Assembly: GCA_004431415.1 (NCBI GenBank)
Contig: QPMI01000038.1
Coordinates: 124,001-188,000 of the forward strand
Direction: 5' to 3'
Origin: Cyanophora paradoxa
Lineage: Eukaryota; Glaucocystophyceae; Cyanophorales; Cyanophoraceae
Length of the DNA: 64,000 nt
Below are positions 40,279-49,600 of the stretch, piece after piece (within the stretch, counting starts at the first letter, position 1; the number at the start of each line of letters is the position of its first letter). The notes below the pieces were generated by a model. That model made no database searches. It was not told where the DNA came from and saw nothing but the letters and a program-made list of their open reading frames with translations. Position numbers and translations under genes: made by a program.

Positions 40279-40584
40279 ATGAATATTCTGTATATCGGAT
40301 CAACACCCGAGTTGGTTGCTTACAAGACTTACAAAGTCGGGTTATCATCAACCGATTCAGTAAATGATGTGATTAATAAGCAATCATCGAAAGCGTTTTC
40401 AATCTACGGGTGGTTCAAATGTAGAAACCCACGATTAGTAAAGAAGCATTTATGTGACCTTTATGAGCATGAAGGCGATTTCTTTCTTTTTGAGTCATTG
40501 GAAGCCACAAGATCATGTGTAGAACTCATTATAAAGACGTGGTTAAATGATCAATACGACAAAGAAGGAAACTTAATACTCTAA
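40279..40584 (+). CDS. Right-arm copy of the short T5orf172/GIY-YIG-like protein (101 aa)
   Basis: Identical protein to 21719-22024. Confidence 0.55.
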   Translation: MNILYIGSTPELVAYKTYKVGLSSTDSVNDVINKQSSKAFSIYGWFKCRNPRLVKKHLCDLYEHEGDFFLFESLEATRSCVELIIKTWLNDQYDKEGNLIL

Positions 40585-40634
40585 AAACAAGACACTGTCT
40601 AAGTGCGTTTAAGGTCAATTTCCAAAAGAAAACC

Positions 40635-40644
40635 CACTTAAAGA
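40635..40644 (+). promoter_or_regulatory. Promoter-like motif of the long GIY-YIG-like gene (right arm)
   Basis: CACTTAAAGA lies 44 nt before the ATG, with a TATATATATAAAA stretch between motif and start. Confidence 0.5.
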
Positions 40645-40678
40645 TAAGACAACTCATATATATATAAAAAGCGACATA

Positions 40679-41511
40679 ATGGCGGTTTATATCGGATCAG
40701 TCCCGGAATTTCAAGCGAACAATAAGTATAAAATTGGTGTCTCAACTGTTTCGGTAAGTAATCTCATTTCTCAATACTCACGAGCTTTACCCAACTTTTC
40801 AATTTATGAGTGGATCTATTGTAGCAATCCACGCTTAATCGAGAAGTTATGTAAGAAAGAGTTCGAGAGTTGTGAAGGCGAATACTACAAATTGGATTCG
40901 TTGCGTTCAGCAAGGGCGCGAATTCGTCAGATGATAAAAAAGAATCTATATGAGGAATCAGAAGAAGAGCCAATAGATTGGAACGAGGTTATAGATGACT
41001 ACCTTGAATGCAATTATGTTTTTTCCGGAGATTCAAGCAAATACACACCTCAATACGTGCTACTTGGCGATGTTTTCGGAATGTTAAAAATTCCAATGCG
41101 CCAAATTTCGATGAGTCTGATATTCTTTATCGAGTTCGTGAAGTGTTCAATGGTTTAAATCCAACTTCTCAGATGTTTTACGATGAGATGCTCTATGTTT
41201 TCAAAGGTCTCGTGAAGATCGAAACGCAAACTACAACAGAGACCAAAAACGAAAAAGAGAAAGATATCGAGACGATTGTATGTGATTTTATAAATGAGAG
41301 CTACACTTTAACCAACGACCTCAGTAAATTCACCCGTTGTAGCGATATATTTAATCATTGTTTAGAGTTAATCGACAAAGATATATGGGTAGAATCACGT
41401 GGGATAAGCAATATAATTAAGAAACGCTTTAAGATTGAATCATCGGTAATGAAATACAAAGGTAATTCGGTTAGAGTATATCGCGGTTTGGTTAAAAAGA
41501 ATCAAAACTAA
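40679..41511 (+). pseudogene. Right-arm copy of the long T5orf172/GIY-YIG-like gene, frameshifted
   Basis: It mirrors 20790-21623. The A run at 41085-41090 is one base shorter than in the left arm and splits the frame near residue 137. This is probably a sequence error. Confidence 0.75.
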
Positions 41512-41519
41512 AACGAGAA

Positions 41520-42161
41520 ATGCTTCATTTTTACAGAGATACCATTAATAAAGATTGTATCCAATCGAGAACCACAAAAAGACTACATGAAATTCAACAT
41601 ATCATAAAAGAACATACACAATGGGTGGTGGATTTCTTCAAAACCATAAAAACCTTCAAACTACTTAAAGGGAAAACATCTATGATAATAAAAAGACCAG
41701 AAATGGAGCCATTTGTGTATAACGGTGGATCAACCACAGAACCGAAGGATTATTACGGTGTTTATGTCTTAGATATCGGAGATCCAGAGGAATACGCGCA
41801 TAAGATCGAGCGATACGGTGCGAAATGGGCATACGATGTGAAACATTATTATGTCGAGGATAAATACCATCGTCTCTTAAAAGAGTTTGCGACGATAGAC
41901 CCTATGGTTTTCGAGCCGAATTATTACGACATCGTACGTCGTCGATACTTTGTTGGTGATATCAAACTGAGATTACCCGAATTCGAACAAAAACGTATTT
42001 TCTTGCAATCATCTTTACGGAAATACATGAAGAAGCAAGGCGCTAAATACGAGCCACGTTATCGAATGTGGTATGTCACAGATCACGAAAATGAATTATG
42101 CAAGATTTTTAAGACATTCTCAGAAGTTGAAATACGTAGACGTCGTAATATGAGACGGTAA
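41520..42161 (+). CDS. Right-arm copy of the DUF5710-like protein (213 aa)
   Basis: Identical protein to 20140-20781, starting eight bases after the preceding stop codon. Confidence 0.5.
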   Translation: MLHFYRDTINKDCIQSRTTKRLHEIQHIIKEHTQWVVDFFKTIKTFKLLKGKTSMIIKRPEMEPFVYNGGSTTEPKDYYGVYVLDIGDPEEYAHKIERYGAKWAYDVKHYYVEDKYHRLLKEFATIDPMVFEPNYYDIVRRRYFVGDIKLRLPEFEQKRIFLQSSLRKYMKKQGAKYEPRYRMWYVTDHENELCKIFKTFSEVEIRRRRNMRR

Positions 42162-42600
42162 ATGGTGTGTCTCAATCGGACATAATGCAGCACAGATACA
42201 ATTTTATAACAGTAAAAAACAGAATCCCATTTTATCAATTGTTTAATCGGACGCAATGCAACTCAGTGTCCCTTTTTCATTATTTTTATCACAGCAATCT
42301 CAACGATTATTTAATTGGACATAATGCACCACAGATACAATTTTATAACAGTAAAAAACAGAATCCCATTTTATCGATTGTTTAATTGGACATAATGCAA
42401 CTCTGGGGTCATTTTTGTTTTCCGCAATCTCATCGATTGTTTAATTGGACGTGAAGCAGTAACCATCTAATCCAACAAAATACGCCGCAATCTCATCGAT
42501 TGTTTAATTGGACATAATGCAGTAACGAGTGAATTATTTTCATCCGATATTTCATCGATTGTTTAATTGGACATAATGCAACTCTGTGTGAATTTTTGCG
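42155..42600. repeat. Subterminal tandem repeats, right arm (7 units)
   Basis: It is the mirror of 19544-20150 with the same core but three fewer 59-bp units. The conserved side reads TCGATTGTTTAATTGGAC. Copy-number difference between otherwise matching arms shows the array is unstable or collapsed in assembly. Confidence 0.85.
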
Positions 42601-42934
42601 TTTTACGATAAAATGGGCGCTGGACTACTTCAATCGTGATTGATTATATCATAAATTTATGTTCCCTCAATCGAGATTATATCGATTTTGCATAAAATAC
42701 AAATTAATCGCGTTTATATCAATCGCAAAATACGTATTTTTCATTTAAATACAAATTAATCGCGTTTATATCATTAAATCAATCGAGAAATACGTAATTT
42801 ATCAAAAATTTATATAAATTTCATAAAATCATAATTTAATTGATATTATACCAATTAATTTAATCGAATTTATTTAAATTTAATTGATTTTATTAAAAAT
42901 TTTGATTTATTTTTTAAATATTTTCGATTAATTT
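42600..42934. other. AT-rich subterminal region, right arm
   Basis: Mirror of 19190-19543; non-coding. Confidence 0.7.
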
Positions 42935-43041
42935 ACACATAAAGAAATACAAATTTAAATCCTGAGCGACAGAGCGAAATGAGCGCGAAGCGCGAATTGA
43001 GCGATAGAGCGAGGGATTTAAATTTGTATTTCTTTATGTGT
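42935..43041. repeat. Right terminal hairpin (28-bp stem, 51-nt loop)
   Basis: It has the same 28-bp stem as the left end, at 42935-42962 and 43014-43041. The loop differs in length and sequence but is again made of CGCT/AGCG phrases (GAGCGAC, GCGAAGCGCG, GCGATAGAGCGAG). Since the rest of the arms is nearly identical, the loops are the fastest-changing part. Confidence 0.85.
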
Positions 43042-43047
43042 GACCCT
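43042..43047. repeat. Right 6-bp target-site duplication GACCCT
   Basis: Matches 19099-19104; directly follows CTTTATGTGT. Confidence 0.85.
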
Positions 43048-43174
43048 TCTCGCCGGCGGCGGCGCCGGCGCCGGCGCCGAAGCCAGCGCCGCCGCCGTCC
43101 CCGCCCGAGATCTGCATCGCCTTGACGAGGTGCTTCAGGTTCGCGGCGTCCGCCGGCGAGAGAACCGCCGCCAT
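43042..43174 (-). pseudogene. 5' part of the host ORF disrupted by the element
   Basis: The ATG at 43174 opens MAAVLSPADAANLKHLVKAM, a helical start, followed by a Gly/Ala-rich stretch up to the insertion point. Its codon phase at the GACCCT copy continues in frame into 19098 and below. The product is unknown. Confidence 0.5.
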
Positions 43175-44228
43175 CTGCCGCCCGCCACGTCAAACTAATC
43201 TTAACGAACAAATTTAAATCAAATGATCTAGATAGCCTAAGGCGGCTTGGGTGTGGCGGTAGAGTTGAGGCTAGACTAGTCCGTCCTGGGCGGCTGCAAC
43301 CTAAGGCTATCTATCTCCCCGCCACTTCAATCAATCCTAACCTAACAAACAAAGCAAACCAAATCCAAAGGACGCGGACCTCGGCCTGGCCGCCCAAAGA
43401 GTTCGTGAGGTGTTCTTATCAACTCTCTATAGCTATAACCTAAGAAACAAACAAACAGCTGCAAATAAATACCTCGTCCTGGCCGCCCGGGAAGAGGGCC
43501 TTGAGGACGGCCCGCCAGTTATGATGGAATGAACCATAACCCCCCAAATGGGACTTTATAAGAATCATTATTAATAGTTAATAATTAGTTATTGGTAGAT
43601 TAATAATTACTTCCTCATAGCGCTAAGATGCTTTGCCGCGCGGTTCTGGTGCTAAACATACTTATATAAGCTGCCTGAGCATTGCGAGTGCCCTCTATAT
43701 CTGTTGGGGGTCGAATAAAAGGGTCAATGTGCCACCAAGGGGGTACTGCATGGTCTGGAACTGCCGTCTGATCAGCTTATGAGCATCATATCAAGCTGCA
43801 GAAGTGCCCAGAAGGTCTTTAGACGTGTATAGAACTGCTTTATATCGCTCTAGCATGCACAGATTCGTCATAGAGTGCAAGAAATGGTGTGTCTACGGGT
43901 ACCCCCCCAAACTAATAAACGTTATTAATAAGAATGGCTGTTCGGGGACCTTACTAATAACGTATTATTAATTGGTTATTAGTTAACAAATAAAAGTCGT
44001 TATTAATAAAGTGCCCATCGATCACTGCCGGCGGCGGGGCCGGGGCCGGGGCCGCCAGACGTAGTCACGCGTACGGCAATCGCTTAAGGGGTAGCCCGGG
44101 TAGGTATACTAGGTATACGTAGTTTCTTAGTCCGCCATATACGTATACCACGGTATTACCACCCGCGGTACGGTACTTATACGTACTACGGTAGTATCAT
44201 AGTATGTACAGTTAATTTCTTGTATCTT
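43175..44228. other. Host spacer between the element and the second integrase copy
   Basis: No gene is seen. Two AT-rich blocks with TTATTAATAA phrases (about 43560-43610 and 43910-44010) each follow a poly-C/CCAAA phrase. The phrases AGATAGCCTAAGG and CCTAAGGCTATCT form an imperfect inversion around 43230-43310. Palindromic GTATAC/TACGTA sequence fills 44100-44210. Confidence 0.5.
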
Positions 44229-45121
44229 TCACTACATTGGCTGCATTTAAACAGCTTGAGATGAGAGTAGCAAGACCCATAGTAAAGGTTCAATCAGATG
44301 CTGGGAGTGAATTCCAAAATCGAATATTCCAGGAGTATCTATCTAGTAAATACATAGAACACCAAGTGAGTGGAACTGCAGACCACAGAAGCCAAGGTCG
44401 AATTGAAGCCTTTAACAAGCAGATTAAGAGATTGATCACAAACTACTGCATAGCTAATAACACAGCTAGATTCTTTGATGTGTTAGGTGATATTGAGTAT
44501 AATTACAATAACACAGTTCACTCAGCTACTAAGATGAAGCCAGGTGAAACTACAGAGGAGCATTATAGGTATATAGTGGGATTAGAAGATGAAAGATTCA
44601 AGAAATCTATAGCTTATCTTGATACCATGCAGCCTGGCATGTTTGTTAGAGTGAAAGTAGAGAAGAACCCATTTGCTAAACAGGGTAACAATTGGTCTAG
44701 GATGGTTTACACTGTTGATAGTAGGGAAGGCTTTAAGTTTAAGCTAAGGAGTCCCACTGGTGAGATCATAGATAACAGGTTTGCTTTCCATGAGCTGTTG
44801 CCTGTGAATGCAGTTGAGTATCTGGAAACCCCTACAGTAGATGCCTTAGAGCAAGCTAAAGAGGAAGCCAGGGTTGATGCTGCTATAAGGAGAGAAGGCA
44901 TAGAAGCTTCTAATGAAGTCCCAGATAAGCCTTTGATAGAGGCTAGAAAGGAGAAGGCTGGGAAAGTTAACAGGGAACTCAAAAAGCTCACTATAGCAGG
45001 AACACAGAAACTTTCAGAAGTGAATAGCCAGAGATGGTATAATGACTTTCAGACTACTAAGGAGTCATATACAGCCCCTAAACCTCAAAGAACACTAAGA
45101 GAAAGAACCAAAACTAGCTAG
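44229..45121 (+). pseudogene. 5'-truncated second copy of the Polinton-type integrase
   Basis: The copy begins in the middle of the catalytic core, downstream of the first catalytic Asp. It continues through the second Asp, the Glu and the C-terminal domain to the natural stop. There is no start codon context for a full protein, so it should be inactive. Sequence is essentially identical to 12834-13726. Confidence 0.85.
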
Positions 45122-46139
45122 TTTGCTAGGCGAAAACTCGTTTTTTCCAAATATATGTATGACAGATATACATATATGCATATGATATACACATAATCTT
45201 GTAGAGCATATCAAGCGCTTCACAGCGCTATGCAGAACGTTGCGTTTTGATGATCTGGTGATGAGATATAACAGTTTGAAGATGCAAAAGTCACTTGCCA
45301 TAGTAGACTTGGTGAAACACTAGCCCAGGAATCGACTTGGGAGTAGGGCTGTCACGGTAGACCCCCCCCTCTACCCGGTCGGTAGACCTCTCTGACCCGT
45401 ACCGACCGGGTACGCCCGGTAGGTCACGGCTGGCACGCATAGTACGCGAAAACTGACGCAAAATCAAGCTAAAATTCGTCAAGCTCCAAGGCGCTACGCG
45501 CCTAAACTGTTTACACGCTACTTTGCGCATCTACAGCTTGTGCTTGCGGGGTGAGGAGCCCCAGTTGTGAGGAAGTGCGGGGTGGTTGTCAGCCATGACC
45601 TTGTTCTTGAAAATTCGGATGCCATTCTCGAGGCAGGAGCGCAGGAAGATGAACTTAAAGAAACAGAGATGTTAGAATTGAATTGAATGCAGCATGCGCA
45701 AGAGGAACAGAAGGGTGTACCTGGTTCAGCCGGACAGTTGACATTATTGAGAGGCGCTTCGAATTCTTCGAATTCGTCGCGATGTTGTTGATCATGACAT
45801 CGGAGAAAACTCGCTCAACCTGCGAATATATTCAAATCCTCTGCAAGTCGATTATAAGCAGAACCAGCTTAGAAAAATAGAAGTGCACACTTGAGACCTC
45901 GGTAGCGGGTGATTTCGTTCTCCCTTGCCGGGATGCTTGCCCTGGAAGTCCAGAGCACTGGTGTCTAGCGCTACCGCGTACTACGCGTACGGTAGCGTGC
46001 CGGGTGCCCGGGGCGCGCCCGGCTACCCCCCAACGGGCGAATTTGTATGGCTACCGGGCTTGTATGACGGTAGACCGGGCAAGTCTACCGGGCCGGTCGG
46101 TAGGACCAGTCTACCGCTACCGCGCCGTACCGCGACAGC
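44229..46139 (+). repeat. Right copy of the 1.9-kb direct duplication
   Basis: Counterpart of 12834-14747. The left breakpoint lies inside the integrase gene. The right breakpoint falls within four bases of the MITE end. Confidence 0.92.
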
Positions 46140-46143
46140 CCTA
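45344..46143. mobile_element. hAT-like MITE, right-hand copy
   Basis: It starts TAGGGCTGTCACGGTA after CTTGGGAG (45336-45343). Its right end, read inwards, is TAGGGCTGTCGCGGTA, a perfect partner. The following bases are GTAGCTAC, not CTTGGGAG, so the target duplication is missing on this side. Confidence 0.75.
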
Positions 46144-46682
46144 GTAGCTACTAACTAGGCTACAGCGCTCGAGCTCCGCGACTCGGACCGGTACCGCGAG
46201 TCGGGATCGGACTCGGGACTCGGGAGTCGGGACTCGGGAGTCGGGACCCAGCCGGACCGCGACGTCGACCGTGGACACCGCCGACACGCCGTGCACGTGA
46301 CCGTCGGACTCCGGGACCGTCGGACGCGCGCGGATCCGGATAATATATATGCATGTGCATCGTTCAGACTCGGATAGCGCTAGCTACTGGTATGCTATGA
46401 TAGCTACAGTGCACCCTATAGGCTATAGCTAGCCTAGTAGCAGTGCCGCAGTGCCTATCGCTAGCGGGCCCTAGGCGGCTAGGCCTGGTAGCAGGCAACT
46501 CATCAGCCGCAACTGCTGCCGCCTAGATTTCTTAGATTTCTTGTAACTGCCGCAGTAGTAACTGCCAGGCTGCCTTCGCCTAGATAACGCGACGTCGACG
46601 CCTCGAGCTCGGCGAGCTGACCGTACGCGTGGGACTCCGGGACCGTCGGACAGGCCGTTGACGTCGACAGCGTGGCACAGCG
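46144..46682. other. Simple-sequence spacer before the protease gene
   Basis: Contains GACTCGGGAGTCGG repeats (46180-46250), CTAGCTA/TAGCTAC phrases (46375-46490) and a CTGCCGCAGTAG phrase. The region from about 46600 could hold the promoter and 5' UTR of the next gene. No gene seen. Confidence 0.5.
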
Positions 46683-49600
46683 ATGGCGCGGTCGCAGAGC
46701 TCGCACGGCGCGCCGGTCGCGCTGGCGGTCGCCGCTCTTCTGGGCCTCCTCGCGGTTGCCCTCGCCTCGGCGAGCGACGGATGCCGAGCGAGCCTCCAGA
46801 ACCCGCACACGGTGCGTGTTTACGCCCACACAATCACGCATGTATCCGTACCATCCCGCTTCCGTGCACACATGCATCATGGCATGTATACGTACAAACA
46901 GATCTCAAATTTTAGACCACAGCCCGTCACAGCCTCGACACGCATACATATGCACCCGTTAGGAGATGTGCCGCATGTTTACTGTTACTCACGAGTCTCG
47001 GCGTCCGTATTCGCGCAGATCTGCTTCGCGAACGGCCGATCGGTCGACACGCATGCCCAGCCGGCCCTCGCGCACCACGCGAAGCTCCGGGCCCGCCAGT
47101 CGTCGCCAGGGCCCCACGACCGTCACCGCGGCCAGTCGCAGCACAACGTCTACGACCAGCCGCGTGTCTACCTGGTGCGCACGGCTCAAAGCCAGCCGTC
47201 ACCCGGCAAGCACTGATGTGGGGTTATCGATGCTCCGGTCAGGTCCATGTCGGTGCCCCGCTGACGGTCCAGGCGAGGGCTGCGATCGAGTCGCACGCGG
47301 GCGTCGCTCTTGGTGGCTACATCCCGCACCACTCCTACTTCGTCACCGCCACGCCCAGCCAGGCCGAGCGCTTGCGGTGCGCAGTCAATTGAAATGAATT
47401 CGAAAACGTCTTTCTCGACTAGCGCTGCTCATGCGTATACCGTACTTATTTCGATTTCGAATCAAATTCGAATCTTGATAAGTATAACGTCGAATGATAA
47501 TTCCAGCTTTGATTTTTTACATGCGCGTGTGCACGCAGAACGGCCCCCGGCGTGCAGTGGATCGACGCGCACCACCCCGAGCACAAGGCGCGGCCTCGTC
47601 CAGCTGCAGGCCTCAGGGCCTAGGATCGCCCCACGCTGAACCCCGCCCGGCCCCAGATTGCGCGCACGGTCGCCTCGTTCGCCGCCCAGACAAACGAGCT
47701 CCACGCGCACATTCATGCCGAAGGCGACCTCACTGCGTACGCCGGTGCGCGCGCGTCCGAAGTTCCGTTTACCGTATCTAGAGATCATCCATAGACGCAT
47801 GCGTTCGGAAGTCTGCCTTCACAGTTTTGCTGAATCCGCGCGCGCGCGCGCGCGCGTGCAGCCGCTTTGGAGAAGGCGCTCCGGGGCGAGTTTTCTGGAT
47901 CCGTGATTTCCGTCCGCCCCTCGCGCGAGGCGGTTCGCGTCAACTGCGGGAGTGCCGACCCCAGTCGCGTCTCCGAGCGTCTGGCGCACGAGGTGGTCAT
48001 GGATTTCTTTTCCATGGATCGTTCGAATCTATCCACAGTTGAGCTCGAATCGCCGAGCAGCCGCTCGTGTCCTGGGTGGACGGAGTGTCCCGCTCTACGC
48101 TTCGCAACAGACACGCCGCGACTCTGCTGACATCCGGTACGGTGCCGCCTCGACTGCCAGCTGCAGAGGCAGCCGTCTGGGGCTCACCTGTGGCGCGCTC
48201 TTTCCTCCGCGTGCGCAGGAGTGGGAGACGGCCTCCCCTCGAGCAACCCCCTTTGGGCCCGCGGGATCCACGGAGAGAACCAGATCGTTGCGGTGAGCTC
48301 GAGCTCGAGCACGCATCGCTAGATATCGCAGAAGATTTTCAAGCGTGCACCAACTTAAACAAATCTTAAAGAACTGTACATATCTTGAGCGCTGATACTG
48401 ATCGTGATCGTGAGTGATTGCAAACTAAAACTAAAAAACTAAGTTATTGCATGGATCTAAAAAGAAAGAAATTGCACGATAGTTAACTATCGTGATAGAA
48501 AGAAACTAAAACTAAGCTATTGCATGGATCCGGAAGGCATTCTGAGCGCGCGCGATCGCTATCCGCTAACGTTGTTTCGATCAGGTCGCAGACTCTGCCC
48601 TCGACTTCGATCACTGCTCGTTCCTCGAGAGCGGCAGCGACACGGCCAGGTGCGTGCGCCCCCGCGGTGCGGCGGCTCACTTCCACTGAATTTCAAACCA
48701 TCGCTTGCGCGTGCGCAGTGCCTTCGCCTCTGCGTTGGCAGATATAACTCTGAAGGATACGAAAGATGCCATTCCGTCGACCAACCGCAAAAAGGTGCTC
48801 CTATGTATACGGCCCCAAAATATGATCGGATGTGACGTGCAACCGACACATTAATATTGCAAATTGTCAGCTGCTCCGGTACTGGATTTCACCGGCCGCC
48901 GACGCGGTATTCGACGAGATCAAATCAGATTCGCGGCACGGAACTCACGTCGCAGGAACGGTTCTGGTGAATTGTCAGATTTCCTTCCAATCATAAATGC
49001 GGCCCGCGGAGTGCTTTGAGCTGATGACTAGTATGCATGTGTCTAGGGCAAAGTCCCGACCGACTGGGCGAACGCGACGGAGGCCGCGGAGGTGCACGGC
49101 GGGCCCGTCCAGGGCGCCATGGCCAGCGGCAGAGGCCGAGTGTGCTGAGCGCGAGCCGCGCCCTCAGATGTCGAAGTACAACGGGATCGCGTACGAGGCG
49201 AAGCTTTTCTTCCAGGTCCGCTCCGCTTGAATTCGCGACCGATCATGGATCGCCAGCGCTTCGAAACAAATATCGATCTTGGATCGCTGTTGCCGTTCAG
49301 GGCTGCCTTGCATACGCCTGATATCGATTATGGCTGATGACACCGCCTGTTGCAGCACCTTGGCACTTTCGCTAAAGAAATGTCAACCCCCGATAGCTTG
49401 TTCGACCTGTTCCAGCCCGCATACGAGGTGAAACCGAACTCTGCAGCTGGGCTCGCAGCTGCAGGAATCCCCGGCCCGTGCTAACATTCCGCAACGTTGA
49501 CCGGCCGCGGCAGCTCGGGGCCCGCGTGCACACGAACTCGGTGAGCGCCTTGAGCTCTGGGGCCCGCTCCGGGATCCCGGGCCATGGGCCCCGGATCCGG

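Larger units (their letters stand above)
19105..43041. mobile_element. 23.9-kb palindromic TVpol/SF3-helicase replicon, integrated
   Basis: Two inverted arms (19105-30563 and 31754-43041) flank a 1190-bp unique core. Outer ends are ACACATAAAG...CTTTATGTGT, and inner arm ends at 30554-30563 and 31754-31763 carry the same 10 bp in mirror image. Each arm therefore has the look of a unit bounded by short terminal repeats. A 6-bp GACCCT duplication flanks the whole. Composition is AT-rich against a GC-rich host and the genes are intronless and closely spaced. Each arm carries 11 genes including a polymerase-helicase fusion. No capsid, packaging ATPase, protease, transposase or integrase was recognised. 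Known relatives in gene content are transpovirons, virophages and Polinton-like viruses; the palindromic form is the odd part. Confidence 0.85.
31754..43041. repeat. Right arm of the giant inverted repeat (11.29 kb)
   Basis: It mirrors the left arm but is about 170 bp shorter, mostly through three fewer terminal tandem units. It carries one-base losses in homopolymers that break four genes (near 32343, 32727, 35914 and 41088). At least one clean substitution exists: the base at 26596 pairs with a changed base at 35716 and is synonymous in the helicase gene. Confidence 0.95.

Noticed and set aside
19105-43041. Major capsid protein, packaging ATPase, maturation protease or integrase inside the palindrome
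   Set aside because: I looked through all arm and core genes and found no matching motifs; two orphans (105 and 180 aa) are too small for a capsid protein.
46683-47216. Single-exon 177-codon protein
   Set aside because: A GTGCGT donor after codon 43 and downstream subtilase exons show that only the first 129 nt are exon 1; the rest is intron read-through.
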